Assembly: GCF_037153985.1 (NCBI RefSeq)
Contig: NZ_JBBAYI010000002.1
Span: 1 to 64,000, forward strand
Source of the DNA: Emticicia sp037153985
Lineage (GTDB): Bacteria; Bacteroidota; Bacteroidia; Cytophagales; Spirosomataceae
Length of the DNA stretch: 64,000 bases
Reading direction: 5' to 3'
The notes under the pieces are model-generated. The model ran no database searches, was not told the origin of the DNA, and worked only from the letters and a program-made list of their open reading frames with translations. The position numbers and the translations under genes were made by a program. Position 1 is the stretch's first letter. The number at the start of each line of letters is the position of its first letter. Below, one piece after another: positions 17,219 to 26,090 of the stretch.

Positions 17219-19130
17219 ATCTGAATTTCTTCTTTTTGTTTTTCACAGATGCTGCTGCGGTTGTCGTTTCCTTAGCAGGTGTTTTTTTAGATTTAGCCAA
17301 CAAACGTTCGGCCAAGTCAGGGCGATTCAGTTTGTGCAAGCGGCTACGAATCCAGTCTCTGAACTCGGGTTTATACCAGAAGAAAAAGCGGTTTTGTGCC
17401 AGTTTTTCTTCACGTGTTTTGGCTGTTTTTACAGGTTGCAAGGTATAAGGATGCACCCCTGAATAATAAATAACCTCGGCCACTGTCATAGGGGTTGGCG
17501 TAAAATCCTGTACTTGTTCTAGCTGGAAACCGAGGTCTTTGGTTTCGGCAGCCAGATTAGCCATGTCGGCCTCTTCGCAACCCGGATGAGACGAAATAAA
17601 ATAAGGAATCAGCGGTTGTTTCAAGCCATGTTTATCCTGTATTTTATCGTATTTTTGCTTAAACTTCCTGAAATATTTAAACGACGGTTTACGCATGACA
17701 CGCAGGGTATCGTCAGAGGTATGTTCAGGGGCTACTTTCAAACGGCCCGATACGTGCCTTGTTACAAGTTGCTCCATGTACTCGTCATGGTTTCCGTCCT
17801 GATTGTTTTTATTAAAATCATCGACTAGTAAATCATACCGAATACCCGAACCCACAAAAGCCTTTTTAATGTCAGGATGTTGGTCTACCTTCTGGTAGAT
17901 TTTTGTAAGCGGTTTATGAGAAGTATCAAGATTTGAACAGATAACCGGATGAATACAGCTTGGAGCCTGACAACGGGCGCAGATAGATTCGTCTTTACCT
18001 TTCATGCGGTACATATTGGCTGATGGCCCTCCGAGGTCTGAAATATACCCTTTAAACTCAGGATGCTTCGCAATTTCGTCGACCTCTTTCATGATAGACT
18101 CTTCACTTCTGGAAGCAATAAACTTACCCTGATGTGCCGAAATAGTACAGAAACTACACCCACCAAAGCACCCACGATGCATATTTACCGAGAACTTAAT
18201 CATTTCATAGGCTGGAATTGGCCCACGTTTTTTGTATTTCGGATGTGGCAAACGAGTGTAAGGTAGGTCGAAGGACTTATCGATTTCTTTCTCATCCATT
18301 ACTTTAAACGGCGGGTTAATCACCAACGTTTTTTCGCCTATTTGCTGGATTATCCGATTGGCCTGCCATTTGTTCGATTCTACCTCTACTATCTTGAAAT
18401 TGGCGGCATATTTCAATTTATCTTTCAAACAAACTTCATGGCTTGCCAACTCAACGGTGTTCCAGTTTCTGTCGGCCGATAATGCTTCAGAGTTATCCTG
18501 CAAATAAGCTACCTGATTTATATTTCGGATAGTATTTAAAGGAACACCCTCTTTTACCAGTTTCAGGATTTCGCGTAGGGGCTGCTCACCCATGCCATAT
18601 ACCAGCAAGTCGGCCCCTGAATCGGCCAGAATCGAAGGCATTAATTCATCTTTCCAGTAATCATAATGAGTTACACGTCTTAAAGAAGCCTCTATGCCAC
18701 CAATCAGTACAGGTACATCAGGATACAACTGTTTCAGGATTCTGGTATATACCGTTGTGGCGTAGTCGGGCCTGTAACCTGCTTCACCACCTGGGGTGTA
18801 AGAGTCGTTCGAGCGTAGACGTTTGTTAGCGGTGTAATGATTCACCATCGAATCCATACACCCCGCTGTAACCCCAAAAAAATACTTGGGTTTTCCATAT
18901 TTTTTAAAGTCCCGCAGGTCATCTTTCCAGTTAGGCTGAGCAATGATAGCGGTTCTGAAACCTTCACTTTCAATAATACGCCCAATAACAGCCGTTCCGA
19001 AGGCCGGATGGTCAACATAGGCATCTCCCGAAACGAGAATTACGTCTATCTCGTCCCAGCCTCTCTTTTCCACTTCTTTGAGTGTCAGCGGTAACCAATC
19101 TGTTATGGGTCTTTCTGGTCTTATAATCAT
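17217..19130 (-). CDS. YgiQ-family radical SAM protein
   Basis: A 637-residue member of the YgiQ (UPF0313) family. An N-terminal cobalamin-binding-like half (ILVSGDAYVDHPAFGTAVIG, FFGVTAGCMDSMVNHY, LIGGIEASLRR) precedes the radical SAM core with the cluster motif CFGGCSFC (C321, C325, C328). A further Cys group (CARCQAPSCIHPVIC) follows in the middle. The Lys-rich C-terminal tail (KNKKKKFR) is typical. The reaction is not established for this family. The gene is monocistronic; the downstream terminator is shared with kynU. Confidence 0.88.
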   Translation of the reverse strand: MIIRPERPITDWLPLTLKEVEKRGWDEIDVILVSGDAYVDHPAFGTAVIGRIIESEGFRTAIIAQPNWKDDLRDFKKYGKPKYFFGVTAGCMDSMVNHYTANKRLRSNDSYTPGGEAGYRPDYATTVYTRILKQLYPDVPVLIGGIEASLRRVTHYDYWKDELMPSILADSGADLLVYGMGEQPLREILKLVKEGVPLNTIRNINQVAYLQDNSEALSADRNWNTVELASHEVCLKDKLKYAANFKIVEVESNKWQANRIIQQIGEKTLVINPPFKVMDEKEIDKSFDLPYTRLPHPKYKKRGPIPAYEMIKFSVNMHRGCFGGCSFCTISAHQGKFIASRSEESIMKEVDEIAKHPEFKGYISDLGGPSANMYRMKGKDESICARCQAPSCIHPVICSNLDTSHKPLTKIYQKVDQHPDIKKAFVGSGIRYDLLVDDFNKNNQDGNHDEYMEQLVTRHVSGRLKVAPEHTSDDTLRVMRKPSFKYFRKFKQKYDKIQDKHGLKQPLIPYFISSHPGCEEADMANLAAETKDLGFQLEQVQDFTPTPMTVAEVIYYSGVHPYTLQPVKTAKTREEKLAQNRFFFWYKPEFRDWIRSRLHKLNRPDLAERLLAKSKKTPAKETTTAAASVKNKKKKFR

Positions 19131-19228
19131 AGTACAAAATTACGGCTTTTTACGAGAAAATGGCAATTTCGTTATATATCCGCCAAGATTGAACAAAAAA
19201 ATCGGCGAAAAAGTGGCAGCTATCAGCC

Positions 19229-20524
19229 TTATTTTCTGCGGCCCGACATTTTCACGAGCGCGTAAATACCCGATAGCAGCAACAAAGCAACTCCTATTCC
19301 CATCCATTCATCTTTTTGCAGGTTCGACAAAAACCATAAAATGGCAACAACTGCAATAAAAGGGATAAGCAACCCAAATGGAAGTCGGAACGTATTTTTG
19401 GCAGATACCTGACGCGTCAGTCTGAATTTTATAACTGCCAGCACAACTCCCAGATAAATAATAAGCAAAGAAGCACTGGCAATAATGGCTAATTGCTTGA
19501 AACCGCCTGTAACAGCAAATATAAAGTCGAGTAGGCCATAAATTATAATAGCCCAGTAAGGAGTAGCAAACCGTGTATGTATTTTAGCCAGAAATGCAGG
19601 AAACCACCCGCTCTGCGCGCCACCGAATAATACACGCGGATATGATAAAATAGAGCCACTCAATGACCCAAAGATAGAAACGATGCCTCCGATAGTCATT
19701 AAAGTAGCTCCCCATTTCCCGAATACCCGTTGAGCTACGGCTGCCAGCGGCGCATCTTTATAATGCACCAAATCGTTGCCTAGTACACCTTGTGCAATAG
19801 TCTGAATAACCATGTATAGCAAAATAACTGTACCAATACCCAACAGAATACCCACAGGAATTACCCTTTTAGGATTTTTTATTTCACCACTTACACTCAA
19901 TGCGGCTTCTCCACCGCCAAAAGCAAAGAACAATAATAATGAGGCTCCGCCAATGCTTGAAACTGACGGAAAACTATGCCATTTCAGATTGTCGGGAGCA
20001 ATACAGGTAACTCCGGCAACAATCAGCAACAATAACGGTATCAGTTTTAGAAAGGTATTTACTTTCACCATTCTGTTGCCATACTTTACACCCCTGATAT
20101 TAACCCATGCAAAACCGCCAATAAGTAATATAAAAAACAGGCTTCTGAATATAGGTTTTTGTAGTTCGGGTATAAAAATGGCTATCATGTCGGCCATGGC
20201 ATTCATTACGGCGGCATTCATTAATACACCTGTACCAAACCAGAAAAGAGAGTTCGATAAAAAACCTGCATAGTCGCCAAAAGCCTCTTGAATGTAGGCA
20301 TAAGCTCCACCAGTAACCGTTATCTGGCTTCCTATTTCGGCAAAACATAGTACAATGGCAAACATCAGCACCCCGCAAACAACATAAGCCAGAATACTGG
20401 CTTCGGCCAGATAGGCGGCTACTAAAGCTGGTAACACAAAAATTCCTGCGCCTATTATCAGGTTAACGGTATTGGCAGCAAGGCCCAGTATGTCTATTTC
20501 TCTTTTCAGGGTATCGGGTTTCAT
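19229..20524 (-). CDS. APC-superfamily amino acid permease
   Basis: A 431-residue integral membrane protein with about twelve hydrophobic spans. The first helix carries the APC signature GAGIFVLPALVA, in which the unwound Gly-rich part binds the substrate amine. GGAYAYIQEAFG and FFAFGGGEAALSVSGEI in helix 6 are also typical of the group. The substrate cannot be named. The chain ends in KMSGRRK and there is no signal peptide. Upstream lies a 567-bp divergent region with a LacI-type palindrome 202 bp from its start. Confidence 0.85.
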   Translation of the reverse strand: MKPDTLKREIDILGLAANTVNLIIGAGIFVLPALVAAYLAEASILAYVVCGVLMFAIVLCFAEIGSQITVTGGAYAYIQEAFGDYAGFLSNSLFWFGTGVLMNAAVMNAMADMIAIFIPELQKPIFRSLFFILLIGGFAWVNIRGVKYGNRMVKVNTFLKLIPLLLLIVAGVTCIAPDNLKWHSFPSVSSIGGASLLLFFAFGGGEAALSVSGEIKNPKRVIPVGILLGIGTVILLYMVIQTIAQGVLGNDLVHYKDAPLAAVAQRVFGKWGATLMTIGGIVSIFGSLSGSILSYPRVLFGGAQSGWFPAFLAKIHTRFATPYWAIIIYGLLDFIFAVTGGFKQLAIIASASLLIIYLGVVLAVIKFRLTRQVSAKNTFRLPFGLLIPFIAVVAILWFLSNLQKDEWMGIGVALLLLSGIYALVKMSGRRK

Positions 20525-20725
20525 CAGTAAGGGTATCGAGTTTTTACGGTAAAGTACGAAATTTTATGATACAACCACACATACCCATACAATGTTCGTA
20601 CAAACAGAATTATACTTTTCCAATATATGGTTTATAAGCAGGCTTTTTTCATCACAACTGGTTAATTTATAGCTTGTATAACGACCTCCGAAAAATCTGT
20701 AAAATTAATCTATTCTGGCAAACTA

Positions 20726-20741
20726 TCGGGAACGTTCCCGA
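20726..20741. promoter_or_regulatory. LacI-type operator palindrome
   Basis: TCGGGAACGTTCCCGA is a perfect 16-bp palindrome with the central CG typical of LacI-family operators. It lies in the divergent region before a sugar-type oxidoreductase cluster. No LacI regulator gene is in the window. Confidence 0.55.
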
Positions 20742-20993
20742 AAACGCAACCGATATATATTATTAAAATTAGTCATAAAACTCTTTGTTTAATACAAAAA
20801 ATACCTTAATATTCTTCTGATTTAAGCGTCAAAACAAGTATTTGCATATAGGCAACAAAATATCCTGAAACTATATCAATTGTATTTTTTCGGGAATTAC
20901 CTAAATCTTAACCATACATCAGTTATTCCACTTATAACGCTGAGTTTGCTATCATGAAACAATTCTACATATAACGCGGGGCGTACTCGTACT

Positions 20994-21034
20994 TGTGGCT
21001 GTTGCAGTCGAGTAAAACCGATAATACAGCCACA
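20994..21034 (+). promoter_or_regulatory. Leader hairpin upstream of the oxidoreductase operon
   Basis: TGTGGCTGT and ACAGCCACA form a 9-bp inverted repeat around a 23-nt loop, ending 57 bp before the start at 21092. It may be an RNA structure or a protein site; no U-tract follows. Confidence 0.35.
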
Positions 21035-21091
21035 CAAATCCCCTACCCTATTGATACTTCTATTTAACCAATGTAACTTCCATAAACGAAT

Positions 21092-22498
21092 ATGACTACC
21101 GAAAAAAACAATAATATTTCGAGAAGAAGGTTCCTCGACCTGAGCGGAAAAGGACTGTTAGCCGGAGGCGCGCTGGCTGCTGGCCTCCCTACCATAGTGC
21201 CGGCATCGGTTTTCGGAAAAACAGCTCCGAGCAATAGAATAAATATAGGGGCTATCGGTGTTGGCAGGATTTCGCGCGGGCATGATATGCCGGGCGTATG
21301 GAAACATGAAAACGCTCAGATTATAGCCGTTTGCGATTTAGACAGTAATCGTGTAGCCTCGGCCCAGCAACTGGTAAACGGCTATTACACAAAAAAAACA
21401 GGAAAAGATTATACCGGCACAAAAGGTTATGGCGACTACCGTGAGCTTCTGGCCAATAAAGATATTGATGCCGTCATTGTAAGTACACCCGACCACTGGC
21501 ATGCGCCTATTGTAGTACACGCCGTAGAGGCACGTAAAGACGTGTATGTGCAGAAACCTGCCTCCTTGACTATCTCGGAAGGACGCATAATGGCCGATGC
21601 CGTCAGACGCTCAGGCCAAATTGTTCAGATTGGTAGCCAGCAACGCTCTACTTCACAATTCAGGTATGCAGCCGAATTAGTACGTAACGGGCGTATAGGC
21701 AAACTACGAAAAGTGTACGTCGGGCTACCCGGCGACCCCTCTGGCGACGATGAGCCAGAAATGCCTGTTCCGAAAAACCTGAACTACGATATGTGGCTAG
21801 GAACTACGCCAGAGGTTTATTACACTGAAAAAAGGGTGCATCCTCAATCCGGTTTCGACCGGCCGGGCTGGTTACGCTGCGAACAGTTCGGTGCCGGAAT
21901 GATAACAGGCTGGGGGTCACATCATATTGACATAGCTCATTGGGGCATGAACACCGAACACACAGGCCCAATTGAAATATGGGGCGAAGCGCAGTTTCCG
22001 ACAAAAGGCTTGTGGGATGTGCATGGTATTTTTACTACCCATGCGCTTTATGAGAATGGCGTTGAAATGACCATTAGCAATGAGATTCCGAATGGAATTA
22101 AATTTGAAGGAACCGACGGCTGGATTTTCGTGTCACGCGGGGATAGTTCGGTTACAGCCAGTGACCCGATAGCCAAACAGAACGCAGCTAAAAAGCTCGA
22201 TGCCAGTGACCCTAAAATTATTACTTCGGAAATAGCTCCGAACGAAATTCACTTACCAGTAAGCACCGACCACCACGGAAACTGGATTGACAGTATTATT
22301 GCTCGAAAAGAGCCTATTGCTCCAGCCGAAATCGGGCATCGCTCTTGTACGGCGTGCTTGTTACACCATGCAGCCATGAAGTTGAAAAGGAAGTTGTACT
22401 GGGACCCCAAAACCGAGCGTTTTAAAAATGATAACGAAGCCAACACACTACTAAGCCGCAAGCAAAGAAGTGCCTATGCTATAAAAACCAGTAAATAA
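21092..22498 (+). CDS. Tat-exported Gfo/Idh/MocA oxidoreductase
   Basis: A 468-residue NAD(P)-dependent oxidoreductase of the Gfo/Idh/MocA family. The N-terminus has a twin-arginine signal (SRRRFLDLSGKGLLAGGALA), so the folded, cofactor-loaded enzyme is exported. The Rossmann part follows with INIGAIGVGRISRGHDMPG and IAVCDLDSNR, then DAVIVSTPDHWHAPIVVHAV and the catalytic EKP-like VQKPASLTIS. The C-terminal substrate domain has MITGWGSHHIDIAHWGM. Such enzymes oxidise sugars or sugar derivatives; the substrate is unknown. It is first of three related genes (gaps of 12 and 17 bp), an apparent operon for carbohydrate conversion. Confidence 0.87.
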   Translation: MTTEKNNNISRRRFLDLSGKGLLAGGALAAGLPTIVPASVFGKTAPSNRINIGAIGVGRISRGHDMPGVWKHENAQIIAVCDLDSNRVASAQQLVNGYYTKKTGKDYTGTKGYGDYRELLANKDIDAVIVSTPDHWHAPIVVHAVEARKDVYVQKPASLTISEGRIMADAVRRSGQIVQIGSQQRSTSQFRYAAELVRNGRIGKLRKVYVGLPGDPSGDDEPEMPVPKNLNYDMWLGTTPEVYYTEKRVHPQSGFDRPGWLRCEQFGAGMITGWGSHHIDIAHWGMNTEHTGPIEIWGEAQFPTKGLWDVHGIFTTHALYENGVEMTISNEIPNGIKFEGTDGWIFVSRGDSSVTASDPIAKQNAAKKLDASDPKIITSEIAPNEIHLPVSTDHHGNWIDSIIARKEPIAPAEIGHRSCTACLLHHAAMKLKRKLYWDPKTERFKNDNEANTLLSRKQRSAYAIKTSK

Positions 22499-22510
22499 TA
22501 TTTATATCTG

Positions 22511-23884
22511 ATGAGAAAAAAACAGTTAGCAACAGGGGTTGCTTTAGCACTTGGTATGTTTTTGAATAAAGACGCAATTGCCCAGAATCAAAAAGAAATT
22601 AAACTGATTACGCTCGCCCCTGGCCACTTTCATGCAGCACTGGTGCAGAAAAACATGTATCCTGAAGTAAGCTCTGACGTACACGTATATGCGCCGGCAG
22701 GCAACGACCTCGATTTTCATTTACAACGTATTCAGGGCTATAACACCCGTACCGATAATGCCACTCACTGGCAGGAAAAAGTATATACAGGAAATGATTA
22801 TTTTGAAAAAATGCTGGCCGATAAAGCAGGGAATGTAGTAGTAATTGCAGGCAATAACCGAATAAAGGCCGATTACCTTGAGAAATCAATCAAGGCTGGT
22901 TTTCATGTGTTGGCCGATAAACCTATGATTATCAACGAAAAGGATTTCGATAAACTAAAAAGAACATTTGCCACAGCAGCACAAAAAAATGTTTTGCTCT
23001 ATGATATTATGACAGAGCGGTACGAAATAACCACTATGCTTCAAAGAGAGTTTTCAAGGCTACCGGCTGCATTCGGGAAGTTGGAAAAAGGCACACCCGA
23101 GAATCCGGCAGTAACGAAAGAAAGCGTACACCATTTTTATAAGTATGTTTCGGGTAGTGTGCTCACGCGCCCCTCGTGGTTTATGGATGTTTCGCAACAA
23201 GGTGAAGGTATTGTAGACGTAACAACGCATTTGGTAGACCTTATTCAGTGGGAGTGTTTTCCTGAGCAAATCATTAATTATCAGCAAGACATAAAAATCA
23301 ATCAGGCACGCCACTGGCCAACCAACATGACTTTAAGCCAGTTCAAAACCATTACAAAAACAACTGGGTTTCCTGATTACCTGAAAAAAGATGTAGTGAA
23401 TGATACACTGCTGAAAGTGTTTTCAAATGGTGAAATCAATTATCAGATAAAAGGCGTACATGCCAAAGCCTCTGTAATATGGGCGTATCAGGCACCAGAA
23501 GGTGGCGGAGACACCCACTACTCAATTATGCGTGGCACTAAAGCAAACCTGATTATCAGACAAGGAGCCGAACAAAACTATAAACCTACGCTTTACATAG
23601 AACCTGTAAACCCAACAAATAACTATGAGGCCGAATTAAACAAGGCCTTAACTGTAATGCAGAAACAGTATCCGGGCATTAGCCTTAAGCAAAACAGTAA
23701 GGGCTGGGAAGTAGAAATACCTGAAAAATATAAAGAAGGACACGAAGCACATTTCGGCAGAGTAACCGAAAAATACCTGCAATTTCTGAAACAAGGCAAG
23801 CTACCCGCATGGGAAGTACCCAATATGATAGCCAAGTATTATACCACTACGCAAGCCTTGAAAATGGCAACCAAAAACCCTTAA
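22511..23884 (+). CDS. Exported oxidoreductase with Oxidoreduct_C-type domain
   Basis: A 457-residue protein with a signal peptide (VALALGMFLNKDAIAQ). It has a Rossmann-like N-terminal half in which the usual GxGxxG is replaced by LITLAPGHFHAALVQKNMYP, and an HVLADKPMIINEKDF stretch corresponding to the family's EKP motif. The large C-terminal part (VDVTTHLVDLIQWECFP, WAYQAPEGGGDTHYSIMRG) matches the putative oxidoreductase C-terminal domain found in Bacteroidota. It is exported by the general route, unlike its Tat-signal neighbours, so how it would acquire a nucleotide cofactor is unclear. It is co-transcribed with both flanking Gfo/Idh genes. Confidence 0.82.
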   Translation: MRKKQLATGVALALGMFLNKDAIAQNQKEIKLITLAPGHFHAALVQKNMYPEVSSDVHVYAPAGNDLDFHLQRIQGYNTRTDNATHWQEKVYTGNDYFEKMLADKAGNVVVIAGNNRIKADYLEKSIKAGFHVLADKPMIINEKDFDKLKRTFATAAQKNVLLYDIMTERYEITTMLQREFSRLPAAFGKLEKGTPENPAVTKESVHHFYKYVSGSVLTRPSWFMDVSQQGEGIVDVTTHLVDLIQWECFPEQIINYQQDIKINQARHWPTNMTLSQFKTITKTTGFPDYLKKDVVNDTLLKVFSNGEINYQIKGVHAKASVIWAYQAPEGGGDTHYSIMRGTKANLIIRQGAEQNYKPTLYIEPVNPTNNYEAELNKALTVMQKQYPGISLKQNSKGWEVEIPEKYKEGHEAHFGRVTEKYLQFLKQGKLPAWEVPNMIAKYYTTTQALKMATKNP

Positions 23885-23901
23885 AATAACCTGACTTACC
23901 T

Positions 23902-25062
23902 ATGGAAAACAACCCCAATAACCGCCGAAAGTTTTTGAAGAATAGCCTCGCCAGTACAGCCGGAATGGTATTGTCGTCGGCCCTTGTAAATGAGCTTGCT
24001 GCCAAAGCAAGCCCAATACAAGCCCCTTATGTTCATAAGAATCTTGAGCCAAGTATACGTTTTTCTGTTATTGGCCTTAACCATAGCCATATTTATGGCA
24101 TGACCGAGGCTATCATCCGTGGTGGCGGGCAGCTTGTTGCTGTTTATGCCAAAGAACCAGACCTACTGGCAGGATATGCCAAACGTTACCCGAATGTAAA
24201 ACAAGCCACCAGCGAAAAAGAAATACTGGAAGATAACTCCATTCAGCTGATATTAAGTGCAGCTATTGCTAGCGAGCGCGCCCCTATTGGCATCAGGGCT
24301 ATGCAGCATGGGAAAGATTTTATGTCGGATAAACCCGGTATTACTACACTCGAACAACTGGCACAAGCCAGAAAAGTGCAGAAAGAAACCAAGCGTATAT
24401 ATTCAATCATGTATAGCGAACGCTTTGAAAACAGGGCTACTGTAAAAGCGGGCGAACTAGTAAAGGCTGGCGCCATTGGCAGAGTGCTACAAACCATAGG
24501 GTTAGGACCACATCGGATGAACACCAAAAGCCGCCCTGAATGGTTTTTCGACCGAAGTAAATTTGGCGGTATTATTACGGATATTGCCTCTCATCAGTTC
24601 GACCAGTTTTTGTTCTTTACTGGCTCAACTAAAGGTGAGATTGTGAGTTCGCAGGTTGGTAACCTGAACCACCCTGAATTTCCGCTTTTTGAAGATTTTG
24701 GCGATGTAATGGTCAAAGGAAACAAAGGAACGGGGTATATCAGGGTTGACTGGTTTACACCCGATGGCCTCAAAACATGGGGCGACGGCCGCCTTACTAT
24801 TCTGGGAACAGAGGGCTTTATTGAGATTCGTAAAAATATTGACATCGCCATTAAAGATAGTGGTAATAATCTTTATCTGGTAAATAACAAAGAAACCAAG
24901 TATTTCGATTGTAGCAATGAACCGCTGCCATTCGGCAGCCAACTGGTAAGCGATGTGCTGAACCGTACTGAAACAGCCATGACACAAGACCATTGTTTTC
25001 TGGCCACAGAATTATCGTTAAAGGCTCAGAAGTTTGCTAAAAAAATAGAACCTGCGAGTTAA
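23902..25062 (+). CDS. Gfo/Idh/MocA oxidoreductase with Tat-like signal
   Basis: A 386-residue member of the same family, last in the operon. NNRRKFLKNSLASTAGMVLS is a Tat-type signal. The Rossmann region reads FSVIGLNHSHIYGMTEAIIR; the usual glycine motif is degenerate (GLNHSH). The catalytic stretch is DKPGITTLEQLAQA and the C-terminal domain includes FGGIITDIASHQFDQFLFFT. An oligosaccharide- or polyol-related role is inferred from the family and operon. Together with the two preceding genes it suggests a periplasmic sugar oxidation/reduction sequence. A terminator follows about 40 bp downstream. Confidence 0.83.
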   Translation: MENNPNNRRKFLKNSLASTAGMVLSSALVNELAAKASPIQAPYVHKNLEPSIRFSVIGLNHSHIYGMTEAIIRGGGQLVAVYAKEPDLLAGYAKRYPNVKQATSEKEILEDNSIQLILSAAIASERAPIGIRAMQHGKDFMSDKPGITTLEQLAQARKVQKETKRIYSIMYSERFENRATVKAGELVKAGAIGRVLQTIGLGPHRMNTKSRPEWFFDRSKFGGIITDIASHQFDQFLFFTGSTKGEIVSSQVGNLNHPEFPLFEDFGDVMVKGNKGTGYIRVDWFTPDGLKTWGDGRLTILGTEGFIEIRKNIDIAIKDSGNNLYLVNNKETKYFDCSNEPLPFGSQLVSDVLNRTETAMTQDHCFLATELSLKAQKFAKKIEPAS

Positions 25063-25100
25063 GATTTTTTCTTACAAAAGTTTTCTTTAACTTTCTCATC

Positions 25101-25147
25101 AAAACCATTGTTAACAGCATAAATTATACTGTGGCAATGGTTTTTTC
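25101..25147 (+). terminator. Terminator of the oxidoreductase operon
   Basis: AAAACCATTG and CAATGGTTTT form a 10-bp stem enclosing a loop with an inner ACAG/CTGT pairing, followed by a T-run. It separates the operon from tetR. Confidence 0.75.
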
Positions 25148-25195
25148 TTTGTTATTACTTCCAGAGATATTTTTTTCAATAAAATTCAGTAAAAG

Positions 25196-25232
25196 TTTGT
25201 TTTATAAAATTATTATAAACAATTTTGTCAAA
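25196..25232 (+). promoter_or_regulatory. tetR promoter with embedded imperfect palindrome
   Basis: TTTG (25196-25199), a 20-bp spacer and CAATTTTG (25220-25227) resemble a Bacteroidota promoter with one mismatch in the -7 box. The -7 region lies inside ATAAACAATTTTGTCAAA (25215-25232), an imperfect palindrome with core ACAA-TT-TTGT typical in size for a TetR operator. Its end is 11 bp from the tetR ATG, consistent with autoregulation. Two close copies occur near 48.3 and 48.55 kb. Confidence 0.55.
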
Positions 25233-25243
25233 CATTTAAGTTT

Positions 25244-25855
25244 ATGCCAAAAATAGACCACGACACCAAACAGAAGATATTACAAGCTGCTGAAAAGGTT
25301 TTCCATCGGAATGGGTTTAAAGGTACACGTACGAATCAGATTGCAGAAGAAGCGGGTATTAGTAGAACGATGTTACATTATTATTTCCGAACAAAGGAAT
25401 CGCTTTTTCAGGAGATTCTGGAAAGTACGCTGAACATGGTCTTTACTCACATGAAACGCCTGATTGGACAGGAAACAGAACTGGAAAATCTGGTTGCGGG
25501 CATTATAGATGTTGTTAGCGATTTGTTTGAAGCCAAACCCGGTTTACCTAGTTTTATTGTAAACCTTTTTAATGAATCTGAAGAATTGGCCTATTTTCTG
25601 GCACATACACAGGGCGATACCGTCCCGCTTCAGTTAGATACTATTCTTCGACAGGAAAAAGAAAAAGGCACTGTTAATTTAAAGCTCACTGGCGAAGATT
25701 TAATAATGAATATTTACGGCTTATGTGCTATGCCCTATTTAACCATGGCCTATATAAAGGCAAAAGAAAACAGAGATGAAGAAGCCATGAAGGCTTTTAT
25801 CAGAGAAAGAAGAAGTATGATTACGTCGTTTGTGATGAAAGGCATTGCTCCCTGA
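25244..25855 (+). CDS. TetR/AcrR-family regulator
   Basis: A 203-residue one-component repressor. The N-terminal DNA-binding domain (residues about 5-52) shows the standard pattern: ILQAAEKVFHRNGFKGTRT, IAEEAGISRTMLHYYFRTKE and LFQEIL. The remaining helical part would bind an unknown ligand and mediate dimerisation. An imperfect palindrome overlaps the promoter immediately upstream, suggesting autorepression. Matching palindromes lie upstream of the 48719 gene, suggesting a distant target. It is not in an operon: a terminator precedes it and another follows. Confidence 0.88.
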   Translation: MPKIDHDTKQKILQAAEKVFHRNGFKGTRTNQIAEEAGISRTMLHYYFRTKESLFQEILESTLNMVFTHMKRLIGQETELENLVAGIIDVVSDLFEAKPGLPSFIVNLFNESEELAYFLAHTQGDTVPLQLDTILRQEKEKGTVNLKLTGEDLIMNIYGLCAMPYLTMAYIKAKENRDEEAMKAFIRERRSMITSFVMKGIAP

Positions 25856-25995
25856 TTTAACGCATTTTAAAAATTTGTAAGGAAAACAAGATTTTAAGAA
25901 AACGTATTACCGACAACCTGTAAAGAAACTGGTTTTACAAACCAAAAAAAACTATGAGGGTATCTCATACGACAAAACGATTGAACTAGGCAAAG

Positions 25996-26022
25996 ACAGT
26001 TACTTTTAGTAGCTGTTTTTTT
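25996..26022 (+). terminator. Intrinsic terminator downstream of tetR
   Basis: ACAGTTAC and GTAGCTGT form an 8-bp stem with one G-U pair and a 5-nt loop, followed by seven T residues. It lies 140 bp after the tetR stop codon and faces the convergent hydrolase cassette. Confidence 0.7.
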
Positions 26023-26090
26023 GTAAGAAGCCCAACCACACAAACAGGCATAAACCCAAACCCATGCCTGTTTAGAAACAATAGCCATTA

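Larger units (their letters stand above)
20525..21091. other. Divergent intergenic region between permease and oxidoreductase operon
   Basis: No coding sequence was recognised. It holds a perfect 16-bp palindrome (20726-20741) and a 9-bp inverted repeat in the oxidoreductase leader (20994-21034), annotated separately. No exact TAnnTTTG promoter was found. Confidence 0.5.

Noticed and set aside
19812..20273. 153-codon plus-strand frame inside the permease gene
   Set aside because: It is the antisense shadow of the permease helices and has no independent promoter or family features.
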